Positions 34,721 through 45,257 of a stretch of 64,000 nt of DNA are shown here, piece after piece. The translations under genes were made by a program, and so were the position numbers. Each line of letters opens with the position of its first letter. Position 1 is the stretch's first letter. Under the pieces are notes generated by a model. That model was given only the letters and a program-made list of their open reading frames with translations, was not told the origin of the DNA and made no database searches. This stretch comes from Plantago major (taxonomy: Eukaryota; Streptophyta; Magnoliopsida; Lamiales; Plantaginaceae), in NCBI GenBank assembly GCA_026545765.1, contig CM048841.1, positions 90,721,419 to 90,785,418 of the forward strand, read 5' to 3'.

Positions 34721-35169
34721 AATTTTTTTATCTTTTTAGAAATTGGGCAAACGTGTGTACTAATTACATAAGTGCTCATACCTGAAGGCGCATGTTTTTG
34801 GTTAACTTCAAAACACGACATAAACTCCACAGTTTTTTCGATGAGCATAGGTTAAATTTTCTAGTACTATCCCGTGACATCTAGTACTATCCCGTGGTGA
34901 TGCCACGGTATAATTAATTTTAATAATAAATAGAAAGGGATCGACACAATAAATTAATTGAGAAAATAAAAACTTGTAAACAACGTTGACATGTTGTGTC
35001 GGTGGTAGTACTTCATCCAAAACTATATGACATAGTCTATTTTTATGGTAACTATAAAAATTGTAAAATACGACTCATCACGATGGATTTTCTTTGAAAG
35101 GGGTAGGATCCAAGCCGAACCCGTTCAAGACCCGACGGGTTGATAACATTATATCGGATCCTCTACCTG

Positions 35170-36383
35170 TATCTGACCCGTTAATTAGCAACTTGTATAT
35201 GTTACTTTAAAAAAAAAACAGTATCCATCGAACTCGAGCCAAATAAAATAAAAAGCCTATAACGCAGTTTACAGGGTTGACTCCCAACATCCCCGAGGTA
35301 GTATGTGGTCCCCCACCACACAAATAAGAAATAATCCTTCTGTCCCAAATTCAATTTCCGCATTCCATTTTGAGACGTCTCAATTTCAACTTCACATCGC
35401 TTAAATGGAAAATCTATCTCCTACTTTATTCACACTCTATCATACTTTTTCACGATCTCTCCTATTTTATTCAATCTATTTCATACTATTTATCCTACTT
35501 TACTCACTCTTCTCTTAAAATTTGTAACTGGACCGCGGAAAGTTTAATCCAGGATGGAGGGAGTATTATTTTACAAATATAATTTCACATGTTACGGTAG
35601 TTTCTTGGCACCCACCCCGCACCCCCTTCTCCGAAAAATGTACTTTTCACTAAGTTAACCATAAAATGTTAATGTCCGGGTCTTGTTTTACGAAGGTATG
35701 TAACGGGTTCGAGTATATGCCTAACCCGGACCTGAACCTTTATTATTTCGAACGGGTTTAAATTCGGGTTGTATGGAACCCGACCCGTTCAAAAGTAAAA
35801 TGACGGAATACTCGTGTAGTAAGATATAGACTGACATGACCTCAACAGTGTATTCGGCTCTTGTTAATTGTCATAACTTAGTAAACATGTGTAGAAAAAT
35901 GTATGTGTTGGAATCTATAATAGGAATTGTTTATCCTATATATACATATATGTGAAATTTAATATCTTATTGTATATGACCCGTTACTTGTACATGACCC
36001 GTTAATTAGAAACTCATACATGTTACTTAAATAAAAAAAACTGTATCTCTCAAACTCGAACCAAATAAAAGAAAAAGCCTATAACTCAGTTTACAGGGTT
36101 GACTCCCAACAACCCCGAGATAGTATGTGGTCCACCCACCACACACATAAGAATTACTCCCTCTGTCCCGAATTCAACTTCTGCATTACATTCTGAGACG
36201 TCTCAATTTCAACTTCACATCTCTTAAATAGAAAATCTATCTCCTACTTTATTCACCCTCTATCATACTTTTTCACGATCTCTCCTAATTTATTCAATCT
36301 ATTTCATACTATTTATCATACTTTACTCACTTTTTCTTAAAATTTGTGCCCGGACCTACGGAAAGTTTAATCCGGGATGGAAA
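35170..36383. repeat. 822-bp-period tandem duplication in Helitron B
   Basis: The blocks 35170-35585 and 35990-36383 are diverged copies. Both contain ACCCGTTAATTAG, TTTACAGGGTTGACTCCCAA, a GTATGTGGTCC word and then a MITE-like sequence. ACAGGGTT recurs at 35271 and 36093. Confidence 0.75.
35337..35567. mobile_element. Stowaway-like MITE (second, partial copy at about 36156-36383)
   Basis: The left end reads CCTTCTGTCCCAAATTCAA (CTCCCTCTGTCCCGAATTCA in the second copy). The right end is GGATGGAGGGAGTA, whose complement reads TACTCCCTCCATCC. The right TIR is lost from the second copy (GGATGGAAAATGC). It was duplicated along with its host segment. Confidence 0.6.
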
Positions 36384-36474
36384 ATGCATAAGTTGAGCTC
36401 TTTTCCAAAATTGATCGTAATAATGCATAAGTTAAGCACTTTTCCAAAATTGCCATAAGTTGAGCTCTTTTTCC

Positions 36475-36478
<4 letters not shown>

Positions 36479-36555
<77 letters not shown>

Positions 36556-36556
36556 T
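36479..36556. repeat. (AT)n microsatellite
   Basis: About 78 bp of alternating AT inside Helitron B. Confidence 0.95.
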
Positions 36557-36985
36557 TTTGAAATTCGGCATTCCACAGATTGGGCCATATTGAGTACGAA
36601 AATTATGGGTAAATAAGTCAAGATTTTTTCCATACTTCTAATAATATTTTCTTTTTGATTTAATTTTATAAATGAAAACTCTATGAAATTCAAAGAAACA
36701 TGCCACATCAGATTTATTTAATAATAATATATAAGATTGGTGTCTATAGATTTGTCTTTTCGCGGTGAATCCAAATATATGTTCCAAATATTTTTCGGAG
36801 TTTTGCAGATAAAGTTATATGTGATTTAATAAAAATTATGTATACAGTAAATATACTAAAAATAAATTGTACACATCTAAATTACTATTTTATTTTAATT
36901 TTTCATGAGACATGCCACATCATAATTTGTCTATGTGGCATGTATCTTTGCTCACATAGATCACCACTTTTATTATATATTTAGA

Positions 36986-37346
36986 TATGCATGTAATTAG
37001 TAACCTTAATTAAACAATATAATAAATCTCAAAATTTTCCTCTAAAAGATTTATTCAATTGAGACAATCGCATTTTTAGTTTCTTCACCATCTTCCAACC
37101 ATCGGCTCCTTATGCAATCAATCACACACCGCCAATTCTAGACGTGCCAATTCCCACCTCGCAGCTTTTCTGATATCTTGCACCACCTCAACTCCAACTG
37201 GTGGCTGTTTTTTAGTATTTGTTACAAATGCAATTCCATTTCCACTGACTATTTCCTAGGCGTTGCTTCCAAAAGGATGCTTCAGAATCGTGGTGTTCTT
37301 TCCGATGTGTTGTTGATCATGAACAGCCGCACAGCTTGAGACACAG

Positions 37347-37415
<69 letters not shown>

Positions 37416-38670
37416 ACAGAAATCAGATTCGCAACGTATGTGTACTCCTCCCTGTCTTCTCAAACCTGGTTAGTTCTGCTCACCGTTTCAAGCTATTTTA
37501 AGGCTGCTTCGAGAGGTTCGTGAGGACAGCAGATTGGCGATGGGAACGTCAGCGATGCATATGAAGTGGACTTTTTAAGAATCCAACATGGGCAAGGTAC
37601 TGTTTTCATCGCCCCCTGAAATTTATAATACGAAACTGGAGCAACGCTAACATTTGATCTAAATGTTATTTAGATCAAAACAACATAGCACTGCGTCTGC
37701 TATTTTATTTTCCTTAATTCTAATCTTCGTACTTTTGGTTAGGTTCACATATGCTATGATTTAATAGCAGGGCGAACAAGCTATATACGATGGAGATTTG
37801 AGCGTAGTTCGCTCCACCCGCTACCTGTTCGACGAAATGCATAAGAGTAGGGCATCCCAACATATCCTACAATATAACTGATCGATTCTCCTTCTTCCGT
37901 ATGTCTCTGCGAAGTATCTTTTTGCATCCTTAATATTGATTTTGATTTTTGCTGCTGGAGGTAATAAGGACAAAATGTTATGGTTGTGTACTATGTATGC
38001 TTTTTCTTTCTCAAACTATTGTGCATATATGGTTGATTTTACACCTTGATGAGTAGTGCACCAATGTGTAATACTATCTGTTTTCATATGCTTTACATGG
38101 ATTTTCTTTGTTTGTTGCTCTCTGTTACATATATTGAATTATGTTTCCGATTTACTGCTTGTGGGTTTAACATGTACGGGCTTTCCTTCAGCATTTGACA
38201 TGTTGGGTACTTGGTAGCCATTCTTGTTTATATGTGGATATCCATGAATTGTTTATCTAAAGCTCACACATTAGTCTCTACATCATACAATTTATAGTGG
38301 TGATTAAGATATCTGAACAGATAGTCTTGAATAGCGGCTGGTTGCAAGTATATAACCATGGTGTTTATATTGATTTTTATATTAATAATAATATAATTTG
38401 GGAAGATCTGCATCAAATATGTTTAAGTTTATGACAAGTCTAGAATCATGATATCAGATAGATTGTTCCATGTTAATTTGCAAGATATAAGAGCTTTATG
38501 GAATGTGTATATTGATTCCTGAGGGTGCCTTCAAAATTAGCCACCTCAAAGATTTATTGTTTGATTTGGTTGGCTTCACGTACTTGCTTCTGCTGCTTGT
38601 TTACATGAGCAGGTGACTTTCTTTTATGCTTAATTAGGCAGTCTTGACAATGTGTGGAGAGCTAATTTTA
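36986..38670. other. Spacer with an (AT)n run, no gene seen
   Basis: Contains a 65-bp (AT)n microsatellite (37349-37413). Short coding-like scraps near 37180-37345 are too decayed to assign. T-rich and otherwise featureless. Confidence 0.45.
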
Positions 38671-39877
38671 GAGAAAATTACATATGGTACCCCTTAAATT
38701 GACCCCCTAAACAGATTGGTCTCTTCTATTCGAACAATAACAAATACTCCCCTAGAGTTGACCAAAATCAAAATGCATTCTCTCTCTTTGCCATGGTGGA
38801 AATTTTTTAACTTAAACAATAAAGTAAAGCAAAAATGAAATTAAATTGATTATTCATTTTCTTATCTATTTTCTTTTTTTATCTCAAATTGATTATCACT
38901 GTTCATCTTCTTCCTCCTTAAAGCTGATCATGTTTTTCTTTCTTATTCTCTTCTCTTTACTTTTTCCCTTCTTCTTCATTACAAAAAATCTCCACCTTCT
39001 CGGAATCATATTCATTGCAAAGATCCGACCACCACAAACTAAAAGAGGCTCCAATTCCGATTTGCAAAGATCCGGACCACCCAAATCGGAGTTGAGTAAC
39101 AGCCCCGTCTTGGAGCCGTGAACAGCTCCGTTTGGGGCTGTGAACAGCCCCCAATCGGGGCTGTTACACAGCTCCAAACGGAGCTGCTGCAGCTCCATAT
39201 CGGAGCTATACACAGCTCCGGTTTGGAGCTGTGGACAATTCGAAGTCGGAGCTCTTCAAAGCTCCGACATGGAGCTTTAATAGCTCCGATTTGGAGCTTT
39301 TAATGTGGATATGTTAAGTTTTGATTTGTGTTTGCGTTCATTTATAGTTTCAGGGATTCAATTTAAAGTTTTCGGAACTTGAAACCCTTACAATTGAGAA
39401 TTTGACAAACCCAATTGCAAATTTTGAAAAGTTGTAGGGACTGAATTGAACTTTTAATTTTATTTGGATAATAGCTAGTTGGGCCAAATAGTTTATGGTA
39501 ATTCAATTGACCCCCAACTCGCTAACCAATTACATTCAGGTCCCTACATTTGTTTCACTTAATTACAGACGGGTCCAATGTCTGTTGGAGCCTAAATAAA
39601 AGAAGAAAAAGAAAAGCAAAAAGAAAAGAAAATAAAGAAATAGAATAAAAGAAATTCAAAAATCAAAATATTGAATGGCATTTTCGTTATTAAGAGCAAC
39701 TTTAGCCGACACATCAGCAAAAAGCAATTACATGTCATCACGAAGTTTGACTTTTGGACCTATCTGTAATATCGGAAATTGCTCAGTTCAATTTTTGGAT
39801 GTAACTGTTATTGTTCGAATAGAAGGGGTGAATCTGTTATTGGACCTAATTTAAGGGGTACCATCCGAAATTTTCCC
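38671..39877. mobile_element. MULE-type non-autonomous element with 9-bp TSD
   Basis: Perfect 9-bp direct repeats CTAATTTTA flank it (38662-38670 and 39878-39886). Terminal inverted repeats of about 75 bp start GAGAAAATTACATATGGTAC on the left and GGGAAAATTTCGGATGGTAC on the right. Both continue through CCCTTAAATT and TTCTATTCGAACAATAACA. Long TIRs with a 9-bp TSD are the Mutator-like pattern. No transposase inside. The interior holds a T-rich stretch and the palindrome cluster listed next. Confidence 0.88.
39060..39305. repeat. Cluster of GGAGCT/AGCTCC imperfect palindromes
   Basis: Within the MULE-type element, alternating AGCTCC and GGAGCT words (also GGGGCTGT and ACAGCCCC) recur every 15-25 bases, for example ACAGCTCCGTTTGGGGCTGT and GGAGCTGTGGACAATTCGAA. 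They can fold into several alternative hairpins. Open frames across it on both strands look incidental. Confidence 0.75.
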
Positions 39878-39886
39878 CTAATTTTA

Positions 39887-42336
39887 TTTGTTCCCACTAC
39901 ATATTGGATTTATTGTAGTTTACGTTTTCTCCATTTAAGTATATGATTGTGTTTCAAGCTATACAAAATATACGTTTTCATGATGCAAAATCATGTGTAT
40001 CTCTTTTGTGTTTCAAACTCCACACTGTACTTGCTTATACTATGTAAAGCCTCTTACTTAGTAACAGAAATAAAGAATTGTAGACAAATATATGTAAAGC
40101 CTCTTACTTAGTACTGTAGTTAGTACTACTACTATTTTTTTAATCTCAGATTTTTTTTTGGACTCATATGGGTTTGGGGACTTGGTTATAATAATTTCCT
40201 TTATGCTGAATCATGCATTATCTCGATGGCTGAACTTATGCGATGGATTTCTTCTTTAGCAGTGCAAATCCCGTGGCGCCTTTTACAACAATACCTCTGA
40301 ATGTCTGGCCTGGTGTTCTTCCACACCCAGGGTTCCTAAGACGACAAGTTCACTTATTCTTGCAATTGTGTTGAATTGATGTTGGATGTTATTCAACAAG
40401 CTTTTTTATATACAAATATATGGCGCTCCTACTAATAGTTCTGCCTGCCGGTGGAAGTACCAGGGCTTCGGCAGTTGTCGTGCAAGTAAGATTTGTTTGA
40501 GATTCACGGACTTTTGTTTCTCTATATTGTTACCACGCGCACCACCATCCTAAGAACATTAAATCTTTTTGCAGTCACCTCAATTCTAATTCTCTCAGCC
40601 CCGTCGAAAGGGATGTGCAACACATCCATATTGTGTAGTCAATATTCAATCTGTCGTCTGGGTTTTCTGGCTCTTAACACCAATTTATATGGAATGAAGC
40701 AGTTGAGTTTAATCTGCATTCCAAGTCACAACCCAAAAACCTGTTTTTCGGAGATGGAGGGCCAAAGGTGACAACCATTTCATGTATGGATGGAAAAGGT
40801 GAAAGCTCTGATTTTGCCGAATCACTGAATACGCCTATGAATAATACATTTGTATCTCAACAAGCATCGACCCATAATTTTTTTGGTAAATACTTTACTT
40901 TTTGACTCTGTTGGATAGTTCATAAAGTTTGTCCTATTTCATAAATTTTTATTGCTATAGTATTTGTTATAGGTTGCACCAAGGGCCTGCTTTTATTTCT
41001 ACTTTCTGTCAACATCAATCAACTGCAGTACACACTCTGGTAATGCATCTGGGCAATATTTAACTGCTACAGTCGATGGTGACGCGTCTATGCCTTTTAA
41101 TGGAGCTCTCAAAGATGAGTTTTAAGGTCGGTTTAGCTAGGAAAAAAACATTTCAGCTTTACTGGATCCGATGTTTTAATCGTACCATGCATGTGACAGT
41201 TCCTATCCGGTGGTGATGTATAGGTATATTGTTTTTAGGTGGGATTTGATTTTGAAATACATGCTAACTTGATGAAATAATCCGTCTGGTTTTATATTTG
41301 TATAGGAATATTGTTTTTTAGGTGGGATTTGAATTTGAAATTGAGTTATTCTTACTTATGCAATGTATGATAGATTTTGCCCATGTTAGCTCAATTGTGT
41401 GAGTATGGTGTGCAAGTCTGATAGGTATTATTTGTTCAGTTCAGGTAGCAGCATCATTGATCTAATTTGTAGCAATCTCCGCATGAACTTAGTTTTGGTA
41501 GATTTATTTTATGATGAGAGATTGTTGGTGTATGATTTCATGCCTCGAGTTAGTCTCCAGAAGCATCTCTTCGAACATGAGTTTTTATTTTGTGTAAACA
41601 ATATAATAAGAGCCAATATGGCCAATGAAAGCTTAGAGCAACTTGTGTTAGCGAGTTTCTTTCTTCTTCACAGCGCCAGAACGAAGTTGTTGACTTGGGA
41701 GTAGTAGCAAGACACAGCAGTGGCAGGTTGATGTGGGGAAAAACATGGAGTATTATATATATAGGGGAGCCAGAAACGTCGGAGGATCTTGCACCAGGAC
41801 GCAATCTAACTCGCCATGGATCTTCAGGTTAAAAAGTGGTTGAGTTGTTGTGTAGAGAAGATGTTAAATTCAATATATGCGGCAGAAATGTCCAGAGACT
41901 CTTGCAACATGATGTGAACTACAACTCACAATGGAACTTCAAGTTAAAACAGTTGTACGTGGCCTTGCAGGTGAGGGAGATTGTGCACCTGCTCTCAACA
42001 GCTGGAATATTCATGGATGAAATCAGACTTGGTTTTGCTTGTTTTGATTATCTTTCTCTTGGATTGCCCGTGGAGTACTATAAATCTCATTCTTTAACAT
42101 AGCATATTGCTTGCTGTCTGTGATGCTTCTTGTTTTGATATGAGCTTCTGGCATGTGGTTACTTGCATAGAACAATGAACCGTCACTGTAAGAAAAATAA
42201 TGTGTGGATTGTGTATCAAAAGTATAATGGATGAGGGACGAAATAGAGAAAACATAACATTAACGTTATTATTAAGAAGTTAAGATGTTTGAATAAGGAT
42301 GTAGAATGTGTTTTTCTTAAACAAATAATGCATTTT

Positions 42337-42404
<68 letters not shown>

Positions 42405-43187
42405 ATTAAATATTTTAATAATTTTATTCATTATGTATGTTTATATATAAATTAAATTGTATTCCGAAATAATTAGTGATAAAATTGTAGGTGGAATAAT
42501 TAGTGATGCAATTGTAGGTAGAATATCAACAACTTAACATAAACTAATGGATTGTTTTCAATATTGTCTTTTCAATTTCCTAATTCCCTTTATTTGTTAA
42601 TGCATAATTAGACTCATTTCTATCACAAGAAGGAAGAAATATAGATGATTTTATGGCGAAATTTTATAATCTCACATCGTTTTATAATTTAGAATAGTTA
42701 ACATTATGGGCACCGCGCGGTGTACCATTCCAAGTAAAGTAATGAATATTGAAACCATGCCCTACATAATATTCTAGTGTTTACTGAGCTTTGGCTGGTT
42801 TGATATTCCAATTAATTCCAGTTAATTTATTTGATCCCTCCATTTTTGACTTCCAGTATTCTGCAATGTTTACTGAACTTTGGCTGGTTTGATATTCCAA
42901 TTTCAGTTAATTTATTTGATCCCTCCATTATTGACTCCAGTTTCAATAGACAATTGTAGTAATAGCATGTGAACATATGACCAAAAGAAGCACATTTACT
43001 TGCTCTAAACAGAATACTGCTAGTGAAAAGCAAACTAGATGCAGACTTGCTTGATTACATTAATGCATGATTAATTTTCTGCTTAATAGTTTCTAAAAAT
43101 GACAAACCACACATGTCATTACTAATTAGGAAAAGTTGTACACAAGAGACAAAGAATCCTGTTAATATATTGCTTCCTAACACCGAC
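39887..43187. other. Spacer with decayed gene fragments
   Basis: No complete gene. Near 41478-41585 (plus) the peptide NLRMNLVLVDLFYDERLLVYDFMPRVSLQKHLFE resembles subdomains IV-V of receptor-like cytoplasmic kinases (family RLLVYEFMP-GSLE-HLF); I give it in pieces: DERLLVYDFMPRVSLQKHLF. Coding-like scraps near 40760-40890 and 41030-41120 are not recognised. An (AT)n microsatellite lies at 42344-42400. Confidence 0.3.
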
Positions 43188-43439
43188 TTAGGCTCTGTTA
43201 TTTTCAATAAATTTCTTGAATCGAATGGAATCGAATCAATTGAATCGAATCAAACTAAAACTAATCGAATCGAATCAACGAATCGAATCAAGAAATTATT
43301 GTGTAATAATAACAATTATATGATGGTATATATAATCACAATTAAAAAAATATATTATTTTTGTCATCTTTCTCACATTCTTCCTACTCTTTTTTCTGTC
43401 ACTTTACATTTTTATTTATTATTGTATAACAAACTTTAA

Positions 43440-43673
43440 AAACCAACCGCGTGGAAGGTCCTTTATACGATGCCTCAAATGGAAGACACATATCAAATAT
43501 ACGTGATTGTTGCTACCTTCACTCTTCATAATTTTATGCGCATGTGTAAACTTGAAATACCAGTTTTGCAACATGATATCAATGTCCAAGGTGGAGTGGA
43601 TAATGATTCATTGGACCCGACAAGGAAAGAAACGATGAACAGGGTACGCAAGGAGATGACATTGAGAATTTGA
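43440..43673 (+). pseudogene. PIF/Harbinger transposase, C-terminal fragment
   Basis: LKNQPRGRSFIR-like sequence leads into MPQMEDTYQIYVIVATFTLHN and FMRMCKLEIP. This is the LHNF-containing end of the DDE_Tnp_4 domain, including the region after the last catalytic acid. Only about 75 residues are left, ending at 43671-43673. The rest of the domain has been deleted. Confidence 0.6.
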
Positions 43674-44005
43674 CGCTCTATTCCAGGCAATATAGAGCAC
43701 GAGAAAGATAATATAGAGTCCGAGGAAGATAATATATAGGAATAAATGCCATTTTTAAATATTTGTGATATATAATATTATTTTTATAAAGTTTGGTCCG
43801 ACTTTTGGTTTGGTTTAACTTGTTTTGGAGTTTTTGAACATGTAGATTTTTTGTTAGTTCAAATTGTAACTATACTCTTTATTTCATTGATCTACTAAAA
43901 GTCGTATTAAAAAGAAAGAAAGAAAAAAAGTTGAAAATAACTCAATTGGATAAATTTTCTTATTTTCCTCGTACAAAAGATCGGGTGTGTAAATAAATGA
44001 TAAAA

Positions 44006-44036
44006 TAATATTAATAATAATATTATTATTATTATT

Positions 44037-44081
<45 letters not shown>

Positions 44082-44097
44082 AATAATAATAATAATA
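44006..44097. repeat. Compound trinucleotide microsatellite
   Basis: ATT/TAA repeats, then about 14 ACA units, then AAT units. Confidence 0.95.
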
Positions 44098-44230
44098 TGA
44101 ATTTAATGAACTGAACTAAACTGAATCGAATCGAATCAAGACGAGCCGAATCAAGACGGCTGAATCGAATCGAATCGAATGGAATCGAATCGAATCGAAT
44201 CGAATGAGTTTCAATTGAAAAGAATGCAGC

Positions 44231-44803
44231 TTGTCATGAAGGTATATTTTTTACCGAAGGCACAGGTTTACCCTAACAAGGGATGTCCTCTAAAAATTCA
44301 CGGAGCCATTAATTATTTATAGAGTTCGAAAAATTATGGTCGTTAATATATTTTTATACTATATTTTTCAGAATTCAGAATAATAAAAAAATGAAAAAGA
44401 AAAAAAAGGTCGACCATCGGGGCAGGGGCCAATGTGGCTCCCTGCCCCCAACGGATAGCTAAACGGTCGCCAACACACCTGGGTGATCGGAGGGGCAACC
44501 GCACTCCACGCCCATCCTATAGGGAACCGCGGTATTATACTCTTGAAAAAATAAAAGAACCATAATGGAGAGGAAAGGACCACAAAATTCAATCATCCCA
44601 CATAAGCACGATTCACAAACAGTACAATCTTGCTTAGGAGCAAACAACAACGAAACTGCTTAATTAAGTTGCTCTCGTGATTTTAGTTGCAAAAATGGTC
44701 CTGTATATATCATGTAGACGCGCGAATGCAGAATACATAACTGTACTTATCTACCTTCAATAAATACAATTGATAAAAATTCAAAAGCTCGAACTTGTAC
44801 GAC
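44231..44803. other. Spacer, no gene seen
   Basis: Mixed sequence between the Harbinger remnant and the large MULE. No supportable gene. Confidence 0.5.
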
Positions 44804-44814
44804 TAGACCTTTTT

Positions 44815-45257
44815 GAGTCCGTTTTGCGAAAGACCCCTTATATATAAGAAAGTCCGAAAAGTCCACTTAAACGTTAAAACTAGACAATTATATGTTGTTT
44901 CTCGACTTAATTTCTCGCGGATCTTTTGACCCGGATTCATTAGAAACGGGTCTAGTATAAATAAAGAATTAACCATCTTTTACCATATTTTCACCTTGAT
45001 TTTCTCTCTCTATCCCCGAAATTTCTCTCTCTAACCCCGATTTTCTCTCTAACCTCGAATTCTGCTCAATTTCAGCTCGATTTGTGCAGAAAAACAGCAA
45101 ATCGATCACAATCGATCAACCTCTGCCGTAAAACACCAAATCTATCGGCCGGGGAACTTCGAGACACCAAATCGAGCTGAAATCGACGAGTTTTTATACA
45201 AAAGTTGAAATCGACGACTTGAAATCGACGAGCTGAATTCGACGAGTTGAAATCGAG
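44815..45257 (+). promoter_or_regulatory. Left TIR with promoter of the transposase gene
   Basis: TATAAATAAAG at 44956-44966 is a strong TATA box. Downstream is a CT-rich leader (TTTCTCTCTCTA words, 45000-45057), typical of a plant 5' UTR, then the ATG at 45258. AGTATAAATA recurs in the right end at the same depth. Confidence 0.6.

Larger units (their letters stand above)
19062..34850 (-). mobile_element. Helitron C (minus strand), split by a Gypsy element
   Basis: The 3' terminal hairpin CCGTGGCATCGCCACGG (minus strand) is at 19092-19076, followed by GTTAGAGTTG and CTAT at 19065-19062. The last base departs from the CTRR consensus. Helicase coding sequence follows on the minus strand at 19346-19888 and resumes at 34226 after the Gypsy element. 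The 5' end was not found and the element may be truncated by Helitron B near 34860. Its terminal hairpin is nearly the same as those of Helitrons A and B, so all three belong to one family group. Confidence 0.65.
34861..36985 (-). mobile_element. Helitron B (non-autonomous, minus strand)
   Basis: Reverse complemented: TCTAAATATATAATA at 36985 preceded by A (candidate 5' end), and at the other end the hairpin CCGTGGCATCACCACGG (34908-34892), then GATAGTA and CTAG at 34884-34881. A second copy of ACGGGATAGTACTAG follows immediately and ends at 34861. Internal blocks match Helitron A in inverted orientation (36660-36880 to 12600-12750; 35640-35790 to 14870-14970; 36085-36150 to 15975-16050). No coding capacity. 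Confidence 0.55.
43191..44230. mobile_element. PIF/Harbinger element, internally deleted
   Basis: The left end GGCTCTGTTATTTTCAATAA follows TTA (43188-43190), the usual PIF target. The right end, reverse complemented, reads GCTGCATTCTTTTCAATTG; its flank is TTG rather than TTA. Next to each end lie arrays of GAATC words (43218-43290, 44120-44210). A transposase tail lies inside. The element has drifted but its shape is clear. Confidence 0.6.

Noticed and set aside
36356..36571. ORF of alternating Ile-Tyr
   Set aside because: Translation of an (AT)n microsatellite. The same applies to 42216-42431.
37180..37345. Peroxidase-like peptide (YFLGVASKR, NRGVLSDVLL)
   Set aside because: Very short, lacks any haem-binding motif, and the similarity is too weak to call without a search.
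38846..39303. Overlapping ORFs on both strands in the MULE-type MITE
   Set aside because: Translations of a T-rich tract and of the GGAGCT palindrome cluster. No domain.
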